A DNA stretch of 64,000 bases from Chitinophagaceae bacterium (lineage in GTDB: Bacteria > Bacteroidota > Bacteroidia > Chitinophagales > Chitinophagaceae): the NCBI GenBank assembly GCA_017307755.1, contig JAFKGQ010000007.1:186001-250000 (forward strand), written 5' to 3'. Position numbers and translations under genes: made by a program. How positions within the stretch are numbered: position 1 is the first letter of the stretch; the number at the start of each line of letters is the position of its first letter. The notes under the pieces were generated by a model. The model made no database searches. It saw only the letters and a program-made list of their open reading frames with translations, and was not told the DNA's origin. Positions 33,587 to 41,890 of the stretch are shown here, one piece after another.

Positions 33587-36012
33587 TCCCAGGAACTTTT
33601 CAGACGGATATATTTATTCAGGTCATCCGAGATCAGCCCCTTCTCTTTCATCTTGCTTACATAGGAGGGTGTGACGCCCATCGCCTTTAAAGAGGTCAGC
33701 TGATTCAGCGGAATATTCTTAAATCCGATGTCATTAAACCCCTTTACGAATTCTGGCGTAATACCCAGCGATTTCAGAGAGGCCAGATTATGTACAGAAA
33801 AATCCTTGTAACTAAGGGCCATAAAACCCTTGATATACTCGGGTGTAATATCCAGGGACTTTAATGTGTTGAGATCACGCGCCGGTATATCCGTCAGACC
33901 CACCTGCTGGAAACTTTTTACATACGCCGGTGTCACATTCATGGACTTCAAAGAGATGAGGTCCCGCACCGGGATATCCTTGTAGCCTATATCATGAAAG
34001 CCTTTTATAAATTCAGGTGTCACATTCAACGAGCGCAGGCTCACGATATCCCTGGATGAGATATCTGTATAACCCTCCCGTTTTAGCGAAGCCACATATT
34101 CACTGTCGATACGGAGAGACTTGTATGTGATGATGTCCTGAGGAGGTGTGGAGGCGGGAAAACGGCGGAGATAGGCCCCATCTATCTTCAGGGATTTGAA
34201 CGTGATCAGCTTTTCTGCCGGCAGATGGTCATATCCTGACTTGCGTAGATCGTCTATAAACTCCCTATCAATATGGAGGGCCTTAAATGTAATAAGATGG
34301 CCTTCCGAAAGGTCAGGATAGCCCATCTCGCGGACGCCTTTGATATACGTTTCGTCGATCCCCAGGGCCGCAATAGAGATCAGATGCCCTTTGGAAATGT
34401 CGGGGAAGCCATTGGCCTGCAGCATATCCACATAACCCTTGTTTATATCCAGCAGGAAGAAGGGCAACAGTTCGTCCTCGTCCACAACGATCTTTTTCTC
34501 CCGCATACGGGCCAGGAAGTTACCGTCCGGTTGAAATTTATAATGCCCGAACCCCTGTTCGCCGTCGAACTGACCGGAAAAATGCATAGTGCCCGCCTCA
34601 CGTGTCAGATCAAACTCCACCTTACCAACACTGGAAAGGTTCAATTTGCTGCGGGGCACGCTAAAGCTGCTGTTCCACCGGTGGTCGTCGTCCTGGTCGC
34701 GGAGATCGATCGTCACTTTATCCTTGCTATCCTGTTTGTAGTTGGTAATAAACCAGGAACCCTCCATCCTGTCGGCCCTGGAAGAAGGCTTGGATGTGTC
34801 GACAGACGGCACAGGCGGCACAGGGGCGATGACAGGCGTAGGCTCAGGAGCAACGATAGGCGTGGGCGAAGCCATAGGCTCCACGGCGGTAGCCGGCGGA
34901 ACATCCACGGAAGGTATGTCCGGGATAACAGCGACAACAGGGGCCGCTGGTGTCGGAGCAACGACAGGTACAGGCGGAGCCTGCTCCTTGCGATGTCCTT
35001 TGCTGCGCTGCGCCAACGCAGCAGGATGGTTCAATATCCCTGTCAGAAAAATAAACAGGGGCAGCAGAAAGATATACTTCCAGATGGTATGACGGGAGGA
35101 GTTTTGTGTATTCATCATGATAATACGTCTTTTTAAAAGTGACTGATTATAGTTCGAAGTAATGCTAAGCGGCAGGTCCGGGGCGGCTACCTTTACCAGG
35201 CTGAGCTGGTAAGCCTCTCTCTCTACACCCGGATGTTGCAGTACGCGTCTGTCGGTGAGGAATTCCAGGTTGTTCTCCATCTCTCTGCGGAGCAGCCAGA
35301 TAAAAGGGTTGAACCATTGGAATATGATGCTTAGCTCCGCCAAAAGGATATCTAAGGTGTGCCAGCCGCCGGCATGTACTTTCTCATGCAGTAATATCTG
35401 GCGGTAAGTTTCCGGATCATATTGTTGGGGCTGGATAAAGATGATATTCCCAAAAGAGCAGGGACTATGTATACCTGCCGTCGCAACGATCCGGAAGTGT
35501 TCGTCCCGGACCACCGGCCCCTTGTAGCGTTGCACTAACAACTGGATCATTTGCCGGATCATGTTTATGCCAAGGATAATGACCCCAAAAAGATAGAGAT
35601 AAAAAAGCCCGGTCAGGACACGGGGCAAAAAGTTAAATTCACGCACGGCAGGCGGCGCGGAAACCCGGGGCAATACGGAGGGAACTAACGCCGGGGAAAT
35701 ATCAGGCTTGCGTACCTCTGCACCTGACGTGGGAGTGATGGCTGGCTCTTGTACCACCGCCACAGATGGCGCAGTCACCGGAACAGCGACAGCCGTCTGT
35801 TCAGATGGAGAGGATACGGATGCAACAGCGGTCCATTCCCGCCAGCTCCATTGCCTCGGGATGGGCAGGAGGGGCAATAGAAAAGCAGTGATCAGACAAC
35901 TAAGCAATATCCATCTGTTGAGCACATAGAAGGTCAGCTTCTTTAGCAGCAGCTTGTAAAAAAGAAAGCCCGCAGCAATAAGAATGCTTACATGCAGGAT
36001 ATAAGGTATCAT
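33583..36012 (-). CDS. M56 family (BlaR1-like) metallopeptidase with C-terminal 29-residue repeats
   Basis: This 809-residue membrane protein has an N-terminal membrane domain (residues 1-50 and 130-165), a zinc site HEKVH at 209-213, and a further hydrophobic segment near residues 310-330. A proline/alanine/valine-rich linker follows. The C-terminal part is nine copies of a 29-residue unit, with consensus close to GYKDIPxxDLISLKSLxVTPEFIKGF. BlaR1-like peptidases sense a ligand outside and cleave or inactivate the BlaI repressor inside. Its start overlaps the stop of the BlaI gene by 4 bp, so the two form one operon. What the protein senses is unknown; the repeats may be its binding part. 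Confidence 0.92.
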   Translation of the reverse strand: MIPYILHVSILIAAGFLFYKLLLKKLTFYVLNRWILLSCLITAFLLPLLPIPRQWSWREWTAVASVSSPSEQTAVAVPVTAPSVAVVQEPAITPTSGAEVRKPDISPALVPSVLPRVSAPPAVREFNFLPRVLTGLFYLYLFGVIILGINMIRQMIQLLVQRYKGPVVRDEHFRIVATAGIHSPCSFGNIIFIQPQQYDPETYRQILLHEKVHAGGWHTLDILLAELSIIFQWFNPFIWLLRREMENNLEFLTDRRVLQHPGVEREAYQLSLVKVAAPDLPLSITSNYNQSLLKRRIIMMNTQNSSRHTIWKYIFLLPLFIFLTGILNHPAALAQRSKGHRKEQAPPVPVVAPTPAAPVVAVIPDIPSVDVPPATAVEPMASPTPIVAPEPTPVIAPVPPVPSVDTSKPSSRADRMEGSWFITNYKQDSKDKVTIDLRDQDDDHRWNSSFSVPRSKLNLSSVGKVEFDLTREAGTMHFSGQFDGEQGFGHYKFQPDGNFLARMREKKIVVDEDELLPFFLLDINKGYVDMLQANGFPDISKGHLISIAALGIDETYIKGVREMGYPDLSEGHLITFKALHIDREFIDDLRKSGYDHLPAEKLITFKSLKIDGAYLRRFPASTPPQDIITYKSLRIDSEYVASLKREGYTDISSRDIVSLRSLNVTPEFIKGFHDIGYKDIPVRDLISLKSMNVTPAYVKSFQQVGLTDIPARDLNTLKSLDITPEYIKGFMALSYKDFSVHNLASLKSLGITPEFVKGFNDIGFKNIPLNQLTSLKAMGVTPSYVSKMKEKGLISDDLNKYIRLKSSWD
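33632..34415 (-). repeat. Nine tandem 87-bp (29-residue) coding repeats
   Basis: The repeats read GYPDLSEGHLITFKALHID, GYTDISSRDIVSLRSLNV, GYKDIPVRDLISLKSMNV, GLTDIPARDLNTLKSLDI, SYKDFSVHNLASLKSLGI, GFKNIPLNQLTSLKAMGV and similar units. Most are exactly 29 residues. One copy (after DGAYLRRFP) lacks the glycine-tyrosine opening and is degenerate. At the DNA level they are diverged, so they are old rather than recently duplicated. They resemble the repeats I recall in other Bacteroidota M56 proteins. Confidence 0.75.
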
Positions 36013-36371
36013 TTTTTTTGATTTTTAATGATCTCCAGGATTTCATCGACCTCTTCCCTCGATATCTTTTGCTCCTTTGCAAAAAAAGCCAGCATACGGG
36101 AATAAGAGTTATTAAAATACTGTTTGACGATGTCGTCGAATGCATGCTTCTGATACTGTTCTTTCGAAATGACGGGATAATACCGGAAAGTATTACCAAG
36201 CGCCTCATGGTCCAGGAACCCTTTTTCCTCCAGGATACGTACCATCGTAGCTACTGAATTATAATGCGGCTTGGGATCAGGCAATTCAGCAATGATATCC
36301 TTTATAAATGCTTTCCCCAGGTGCCAGCAGGCTTGCATGATCTGCTCTTCCCGTTTAGCCAGTTTCTGCAT
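36009..36371 (-). CDS. BlaI/MecI/CopY family repressor
   Basis: This 120-residue winged-helix repressor reads MQKLAKREEQIMQACWHLGK and then HYNSVATMVRILEEKGFLDHEALGNTFRYYPVISKEQY, the classical BlaI arrangement with a C-terminal dimerisation helix. It would bind dyads of its own promoter and be cleaved by the M56 peptidase. The stop overlaps the start of the M56 gene by 4 bp. The upstream region holds two palindromic 14-bp sites in the expected place (see the operator features). Confidence in the family is high; the inducer is unknown. Confidence 0.93.
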   Translation of the reverse strand: MQKLAKREEQIMQACWHLGKAFIKDIIAELPDPKPHYNSVATMVRILEEKGFLDHEALGNTFRYYPVISKEQYQKHAFDDIVKQYFNNSYSRMLAFFAKEQKISREEVDEILEIIKNQKK

Positions 36372-36388
36372 GTTCTTTCTATTTTCTC

Positions 36389-36419
36389 CTAATTTACTAC
36401 TAATCGATTAGTTTACCAA
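36389..36419 (-). promoter_or_regulatory. Predicted blaI-M56 promoter
   Basis: On the minus strand, TTGG (36416-36419) is followed after exactly 19 nt by TAAATTAG (36389-36396), a 7/8 match to the Bacteroidota -7 consensus. The first operator fills most of the spacer. AGGAG precedes the ATG at 36371. Confidence 0.6.
36399..36412. promoter_or_regulatory. Putative BlaI operator 1
   Basis: ACTAATCGATTAGT is a perfect 14-bp palindrome lying inside the promoter spacer. A bound repressor would block RNA polymerase. Its centre is 20 bp from that of operator 2, two helical turns. Confidence 0.75.
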
Positions 36420-36432
36420 CTAATTCATTAGT
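36419..36432. promoter_or_regulatory. Putative BlaI operator 2
   Basis: ACTAATTCATTAGT is a palindrome apart from its two central bases and shares ACTAAT and ATTAGT with operator 1. It overlaps the upstream edge of the -33 element. It is 28 bp from the -33 element of the divergent sigma gene. Confidence 0.75.
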
Positions 36433-36459
36433 TTTTCAGAAAAAAAATTCCTCCATGGG

Positions 36460-36489
36460 TTGCACGCAGCTGAAATTGAGATAATTTTG
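36460..36489 (+). promoter_or_regulatory. Predicted ECF sigma gene promoter
   Basis: TTGC (36460-36463), an 18-nt gap and TAATTTTG (36482-36489), a full match to TAnnTTTG, form a good promoter. The -7 lies only 2 nt before the ATG at 36492, so transcription must start inside that reading frame and the ATG at 36519 is the likely start. Confidence 0.6.
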
Positions 36490-36518
36490 GTATGTGCATA
36501 CAAACTACACGTGAAGTA

Positions 36519-37145
36519 ATGTTTGACACTAATGTCCCAGATACCACTGTAAAAACCTTGTCGCTGCCTAACGAGACTGACTTGCTTGTCCTTGTAGCCA
36601 ACGGCGATGAAAAGGCTTTTGCAACACTGTTCCACCATTACAGACCCAAGATCTACTCCTACGCTTTCCACTTATTCAGAAACATTGGTCTGGCAGATGA
36701 ATTGGTACAGGAAGTTTTTTTAAAAGTATGGCTCAGCCGGGATAAACTACCCCACATTTTAAAATTTGAATCCTGGGTCTTTATTATTGCCCGTAACCAG
36801 GTCTTCGATACATTAAAACACCTCGCCAGGGAGGCCGCGGCCCGCAAACAAATGGCGCATTTCCTGGACCCGGAAGCTGACCTGGTTGAAGATCATGTCC
36901 TTACAAAAGAAAATGAAGCGCGTTTACAACATGCCCTCAACCACCTCTCCCCGCAGCAAAAACTGATCTTCACCCTCAGCCGTCAGGAGGGAATGAAACA
37001 CGAAGAGATCGCCTCCCAACTCAATATCTCCCGCAATACCGTCAAAACACATCTCGTCCACGCCTTAAAAACATTAAAAGATATCCTGTACTTCCATTCC
37101 GACTGCACGCTGTTGATCATCGCAAGCCTTTCTTTTTTCTGCTAA
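36519..37145 (+). CDS. ECF RNA polymerase sigma factor (FecI-like)
   Basis: This 208-residue ECF sigma factor starts at the ATG at 36519 (MFDTNVPD). Sigma region 2 includes HYRPKIYSYAFHLFRNIGLA and LADELVQEVFLKVWLSRDKL. Region 4 carries QKLIFTLSRQEGMKHEEIAS and SRNTVKTHLVHALKTLKD, a helix-turn-helix for the -35 site. The C-terminus ends with a hydrophobic stretch (LLIIASLSFFC), which I recall from other Bacteroidota ECF factors. It is followed by a FecR anti-sigma gene 76 bp on, then a STN-domain SusC. It is therefore the sigma part of a FecIR-type relay that would switch on the susCD genes. Confidence 0.93.
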   Translation: MFDTNVPDTTVKTLSLPNETDLLVLVANGDEKAFATLFHHYRPKIYSYAFHLFRNIGLADELVQEVFLKVWLSRDKLPHILKFESWVFIIARNQVFDTLKHLAREAAARKQMAHFLDPEADLVEDHVLTKENEARLQHALNHLSPQQKLIFTLSRQEGMKHEEIASQLNISRNTVKTHLVHALKTLKDILYFHSDCTLLIIASLSFFC

Positions 37146-37221
37146 TCATGCTAAAACGTTTTTTTCATCTCCGCATACTCCTATCCCCGAATTTTACAGT
37201 CTTCATAGATAACACTACATC

Positions 37222-38214
37222 ATGGGAGTTTCCGAACGATTGACTTACCTGTTTTACAGGTATTATGAAAATACATGCACTTCGTCTGAAAAAGAGGAGT
37301 TGTTCCAGCTTTTGCAGGATCCCCGGCATGATGAGCTCCTCCGGTCCCTGATTGACGAGAGTTGGGGGAAAGACATCCCATCCCGGCTGCAGGACCCGGA
37401 GACTGCTGACAAAATATTGCAATATATCATCCGGCAAAAGCCTCCTGTTCCCATTTACCCCCGTCGTAAACTCCCATTTTTAAAATATGCCGCAGCGATA
37501 ATCCTTCTTGGATCCGTCTCTTTCTTGGCCTGGTATCTTTATACCTCGCATACCACCGCCCCGTCACAACCGCTGTCGAAGATACCCGCACCCGCCGCAG
37601 ACCAATGTCTTACGCTTTCCGACGGCAGCAAGGTACTGTTGCACAAAGATGCCCATATAGATTTTGATCCCGCCTTTTCGGGAAAGACACGTGAAGTAAC
37701 CCTCACAGGAGAAGCATACTTCGATATACGGCACGATAGCCGCCCCTTTATCGTCCATACAGGACCAATAACGACCACCGTGCTGGGAACAGCCTTTAAT
37801 ATCAACGCTCATGAAAAAGCGCTTACGGTCACCGTACTAAAAGGAAAGGTAAAGGTGGACAATGGCAGCGGCGCCTTTAGCATCCTGAAACGTAATGAAC
37901 AGGTGAGCGTGGATTTTGACAACCGACAGCTAAAAAAGATACAGGTGGATGCAAAGGAGGAAATAGCCTGGAAAAAGCCCTATCTATTGTTCAATGATGT
38001 CACTATAAAAGAGGCCGTAGAAGAATTACGTCAACGCTTCCGGGTAACTATTGTACTTACCAATCCTGCCGTTGAAAATTGTCATGTCACCGCCAGCTTC
38101 ACCCATGGAGAATCTTTGGAGCAGATCATCAAAGTCCTGTCAAAGATCAACAACATGGAATATACACCAGCCGCAGGAGGAGGCTTTGAGCTGACTGGCG
38201 AGGGATGTAATTAA
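37222..38214 (+). CDS. FecR-type anti-sigma factor
   Basis: This 330-residue inner-membrane regulator has a cytoplasmic N-terminus (residues 1-85) that would bind the ECF sigma factor and a membrane helix near residue 90 (YAAAIILLGSVSFLAWYLY). The FecR domain follows in the periplasm (LTLSDGSKVLLHKDAHIDFD, then VTLTGEAYFDIRHDSRPFIV). The C-terminal DUF4974 domain (LLFNDVTIKEAVEELRQRF) probably touches the STN domain of the SusC partner. The order sigma, FecR, SusC and SusD is the standard layout. Confidence 0.94.
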   Translation: MGVSERLTYLFYRYYENTCTSSEKEELFQLLQDPRHDELLRSLIDESWGKDIPSRLQDPETADKILQYIIRQKPPVPIYPRRKLPFLKYAAAIILLGSVSFLAWYLYTSHTTAPSQPLSKIPAPAADQCLTLSDGSKVLLHKDAHIDFDPAFSGKTREVTLTGEAYFDIRHDSRPFIVHTGPITTTVLGTAFNINAHEKALTVTVLKGKVKVDNGSGAFSILKRNEQVSVDFDNRQLKKIQVDAKEEIAWKKPYLLFNDVTIKEAVEELRQRFRVTIVLTNPAVENCHVTASFTHGESLEQIIKVLSKINNMEYTPAAGGGFELTGEGCN

Positions 38215-38243
38215 AACAACATATACCGTAGTTAAAATAAAAT

Positions 38244-38274
38244 AACCTACTCCGGCTGGAACCCGGAGCAGGTT
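38244..38274 (+). terminator. First intergenic hairpin before susC
   Basis: AACCT and CTCCGG pair with CCGGAG and AGGTT, separated by single mismatched bases and a 7-nt loop. It lies 29 bp after the FecR stop. There is no T-run directly after it, so it may attenuate or protect rather than terminate. Confidence 0.6.
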
Positions 38275-38280
38275 GTTAAA

Positions 38281-38309
38281 GATACCTTTTCGCTTAAAAA
38301 GAAGGTATC
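38281..38309 (+). terminator. Second intergenic hairpin before susC
   Basis: GATACCTT (38281-38288) pairs with AAGGTATC (38302-38309) with a 13-nt loop. It lies 6 bp after the first hairpin and 41 bp before the susC start. Together they would lower read-through from fecR into susC. Confidence 0.6.
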
Positions 38310-38350
38310 CTGTCTTAAACAAGTATTCATCATTTAAAACGATCAAAACT

Positions 38351-41300
38351 ATGACATTTTCTTTATTGTCAGCGTTTGAGCGGCTTTGCCCTGTCTATGG
38401 GCGCCGTAAACTGCTTATTCAAATCAAAAAACGGTTGCTTTATTGTATGCGTATCAGCTTTTTTGTAATACTTATATTTCTCTGCAGCATACAGTTGATA
38501 AGCGCCCGGGACGTTCGCGGGCAGGACATCAACAAGGTATTCATTTCTCTGGAGCTAAAAAATGAACCCCTGGTGACAGCCCTGGAAAAGATCCAAAAGC
38601 TCACCCCCTTCTCTTTTGCCTACAACAAACGGGAGATCAAACGGGTGAACAATCTCAACCTCGTCTACAACGACCGGTCGGTGCATACCATCCTGGAGGC
38701 TCTCCTGCGACACACGACCCTGCAATACGAACAGGTGGGCAATACGATTGTCATCTCCTATCGGCGCAACGCCCGGCCTGATCCGGACGCTGCACCCAAT
38801 GACAGACTGCCCGCCTCTATCACCACGGTGGCGCCGGAGATTGAAGTAAAGGTGCGCACCATCACCGGCACCGTCACCAGCGAAAAAGGGGACCCCATCA
38901 TCGGCGCATCGGTGATCATTCGTGGCAGCGCCAGCGGTACCACGACGGACGGGGAAGGCAAGTTCAAGCTCACCATCCCTGATGAAGGAGTCACCTTGCG
39001 GATATCCTCGGTGGGGTATGAAACAAAATCCGTCACCGTCGGCAGTCAGACCACATTAACGGTCATTCTGAAAGAAGTAGCCTCCGGCCTCAATGACGTA
39101 GTGGTCATCGGTTATGGTACAGCCAAAAAGTCCGACCTCACAGGCGCCGTTGCCAGTCTGAAGGGCGATCAGTTGATGGACCGCCCCGTCCCCAATGTCT
39201 CGCAAGCTCTGGAAGGAAAAGTTGCCGGGGTAGATGTTATGATCAACAGCAGCGCACCCGGTCAGCCGGCCAAGGTCCGTGTGCGGGGCATCGGCTCTAT
39301 CAACTCCAGCCTTGACCCACTGTATGTAGTCGATGGCGTCACCGGTGTTGATATCAATACGATCAATCCCCATGAGATCGCCTCCATCGAAGTACTAAAG
39401 GACGCCTCTGCCTGCGCCATTTACGGCGCCCGCGGCGCCAATGGCATCATTATGGTCACTACCAAACGGGGCCGTAAGGGTGATACCCGCGTGACCTATG
39501 ATGGAAATGGCAACGTGGCCATTCTCAACAGACACCTCAAAACACTGAATGCCCAGCAATTCGTCGATGTATACAATCTGTCTTATACCAATGGCCAGAA
39601 GTTCGACCCCCTCGGCGGTATTTGGACCCCACCCCAGCCTTTGAACCATATCGTTTTGCCAAAGCTCTTCGACGCCAACGACAAACCCTTGTACAATACG
39701 AATTGGGAAAAGGAAGTATATAAACCGGCTTTCTCCAACGACCACTTTATCAATATCCAGGGGGGGAGTGATAAATCGGCGTTCAGCGCATCCCTGGGTT
39801 ATCTGAACCAGAATGGACTAATGATCAACAGCTGGTTCAGAAGATACAGCGCCAAGCTGACACTCGACAATGAAGTAAACAACTGGTTGAAGTTCGGCGG
39901 CTACATCAACGTCATCCAAAGCACACAACGCATGGTATCCGATGGCAACGGCTCTCTCAACGTTCCCCGCATGGTGACGGAAGAAGTCCCCATCGTACCT
40001 ATCAAATACCCCGATGGCAGTTGGGCCGGCAACAACGACATCGCTGGTCTGGAAGGCGGTCCCAACCCGGTACATATCTCACAGAGCCGGTATACGCTGA
40101 ATAATACGCTCCAGGCTCTGGGTGATGCTTACTTCATTATCCATCTGACAAAGGACCTGGATTTCAAATCCGACTTTGGTTATACAGTCGCCGGAATGAA
40201 GAATAATTTTTATTCCGGGCAGGACCTCCCTCACTTGTCCCAGGACCAGGGTGGAGAAGCACACGTAGCCGCGTATTACAACTACTTCTGGCAATCGGAG
40301 AACTATCTTACCTGGAACAAAAAATTCAACAGCCGGCAAAGAATGACAGCGCTGCTTGGCGCTTCCTGGCAAAAATTCAAGTCGGAATACGTAGATGCGG
40401 AAACACAGAACTTTATCAACGACTTCTTCCAGTGGCAATCACTGCAGGCCGGATCGGTACGCAGCCAGACGCAAAGCTCGCTGCCCAACCCCTGGCAAAT
40501 GAACTCCTATTATGCTCGTGTCATCTATAACATCGACGAAAAATACCTGTTCACAGCCACCGGCCGTTATGACGGCAGCTCCCGGTTTGGTCCCAACAAC
40601 AAATACGCCTTCTTCCCCTCCATCGGTGCCGCCTGGCGGATCTCCGAGGAGGACTTCATGAAAAAGAATGATGTCATCAGCTATATGAAGCTCCGGGGCA
40701 GCTATGGTTTTACGGGTAATACCGAGATAGGCTTTGCCCAGTCCAGCGGGCAAATTTCCACCGGCCTGACGGTGCTGAACGGCGCCAACCAGGGTACTCT
40801 CCTGCCGAACTACGTCGGTAATCCCAATCTGAAATGGGAAAAATCCCTCCAGGGAGATGCCGGTATTGAATTTGGTCTGTTCAGAGACAGGATCGAGATG
40901 AATATCGATTATTACAACCGTACGACCAAGGACCTGCTGCTGCAAACACCGATCCCCCAGTCTGCCGGTATGCAAACCGCAAATGTCTACAGAAACATCG
41001 GATCCGTCCGCAACACGGGTATCGAGATCAACCTCCATACGGTGAACGTCAAGACACCTGAATTTACCTGGAGCACCAATTTCATTTTTGCCAGCAACAA
41101 GAACAAGGTGATCAAGCTGAACGAAGGCAATGCCGACATCTTCCCCGGCCCTAATTTCCTGGGACAAAACTATATTATACGGGTAGGACAGCCCATCGGC
41201 TCCTTCTGGGGAATGACCCGTCTGGGTACGTACAGCGATAACGAGGCTGCCGCAGCGGCATTGGTCAACCTGAAACCCGGCGACCGCAAGTACGTATACG

Positions 41301-41863
41301 ACAAGGACGGCAAAACGCCTATTTACAGCATCATTGGCCGCGCCTATCCCAAATGGACAGGGACCTTTACCAGCACGATCAATTATAGAAGCTGGGACTT
41401 CTCTTTTGACATCCGTTTTGTACAGGGCGTAAATACAGCCGCCAATTTCAAGCATTCCAGCGAGGACAGACAGACCATCGCCAACAGTCTGGCCACCGTC
41501 CTGAACGGCTGGACGCCGCAACATCAGAATACGATGATCTCGCAGGTACGTAACTACAAGTTTGCCCAGGACTCTCATTTCGACACATGGTGGGTGGAAG
41601 ACGGTTCTTTTATCCGCGGTCAGAACATGACGCTGGGATATACGGTACCGGAAGCGACAGTAAGAAGGATGAAGCTGACAAAGATCCGCATCGCCGCCAG
41701 CGTGCAGAATTTCTTCCTGCATACCAAATACACGGGCTACGATCCTGAAGTGGATACTTTCTTTTCCGGCTATGGCCAGAACACAGGCTTCTCGCAAAAC
41801 CTGGACTTCTTCGCTTATCCCCGACCAATGTTCTATACACTTGGCCTGACGGTAGGATTTTAA
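38351..41863 (+). CDS. SusC/RagA family TonB-linked receptor with STN domain
   Basis: This 1170-residue outer-membrane transporter starts at the ATG at 38351; the frame opens with a TTG 78 bp earlier, inside the hairpin region. It has a signal segment (YCMRISFFVILIFLCSIQLI), then an STN domain (FISLELKNEPLVTALEKIQK) that signals to FecR, a carboxypeptidase-regulatory-like domain (VRTITGTVTSEKGDPIIGAS), a plug (VVVIGYGTAKKSDLTGAVAS) and a beta-barrel. The barrel ends MFYTLGLTVGF with a terminal Phe. It is the receptor arm of the ECF sigma/FecR relay and the transporter of the SusD protein encoded 27 bp downstream. Confidence 0.95.
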   Translation: MTFSLLSAFERLCPVYGRRKLLIQIKKRLLYCMRISFFVILIFLCSIQLISARDVRGQDINKVFISLELKNEPLVTALEKIQKLTPFSFAYNKREIKRVNNLNLVYNDRSVHTILEALLRHTTLQYEQVGNTIVISYRRNARPDPDAAPNDRLPASITTVAPEIEVKVRTITGTVTSEKGDPIIGASVIIRGSASGTTTDGEGKFKLTIPDEGVTLRISSVGYETKSVTVGSQTTLTVILKEVASGLNDVVVIGYGTAKKSDLTGAVASLKGDQLMDRPVPNVSQALEGKVAGVDVMINSSAPGQPAKVRVRGIGSINSSLDPLYVVDGVTGVDINTINPHEIASIEVLKDASACAIYGARGANGIIMVTTKRGRKGDTRVTYDGNGNVAILNRHLKTLNAQQFVDVYNLSYTNGQKFDPLGGIWTPPQPLNHIVLPKLFDANDKPLYNTNWEKEVYKPAFSNDHFINIQGGSDKSAFSASLGYLNQNGLMINSWFRRYSAKLTLDNEVNNWLKFGGYINVIQSTQRMVSDGNGSLNVPRMVTEEVPIVPIKYPDGSWAGNNDIAGLEGGPNPVHISQSRYTLNNTLQALGDAYFIIHLTKDLDFKSDFGYTVAGMKNNFYSGQDLPHLSQDQGGEAHVAAYYNYFWQSENYLTWNKKFNSRQRMTALLGASWQKFKSEYVDAETQNFINDFFQWQSLQAGSVRSQTQSSLPNPWQMNSYYARVIYNIDEKYLFTATGRYDGSSRFGPNNKYAFFPSIGAAWRISEEDFMKKNDVISYMKLRGSYGFTGNTEIGFAQSSGQISTGLTVLNGANQGTLLPNYVGNPNLKWEKSLQGDAGIEFGLFRDRIEMNIDYYNRTTKDLLLQTPIPQSAGMQTANVYRNIGSVRNTGIEINLHTVNVKTPEFTWSTNFIFASNKNKVIKLNEGNADIFPGPNFLGQNYIIRVGQPIGSFWGMTRLGTYSDNEAAAAALVNLKPGDRKYVYDKDGKTPIYSIIGRAYPKWTGTFTSTINYRSWDFSFDIRFVQGVNTAANFKHSSEDRQTIANSLATVLNGWTPQHQNTMISQVRNYKFAQDSHFDTWWVEDGSFIRGQNMTLGYTVPEATVRRMKLTKIRIAASVQNFFLHTKYTGYDPEVDTFFSGYGQNTGFSQNLDFFAYPRPMFYTLGLTVGF

Positions 41864-41890
41864 TTACGAACCAAACGTAAAAGACAAACA

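Noticed and set aside
33632..34415. Tandem 87-bp periodicity considered as CRISPR or satellite DNA
   Set aside because: The repeats are in frame within the M56 gene, diverged at DNA level and conserved at protein level.
40439..41797. 452-codon open frame on the minus strand
   Set aside because: It is antisense to the STN-type SusC gene and shows no recognisable family.
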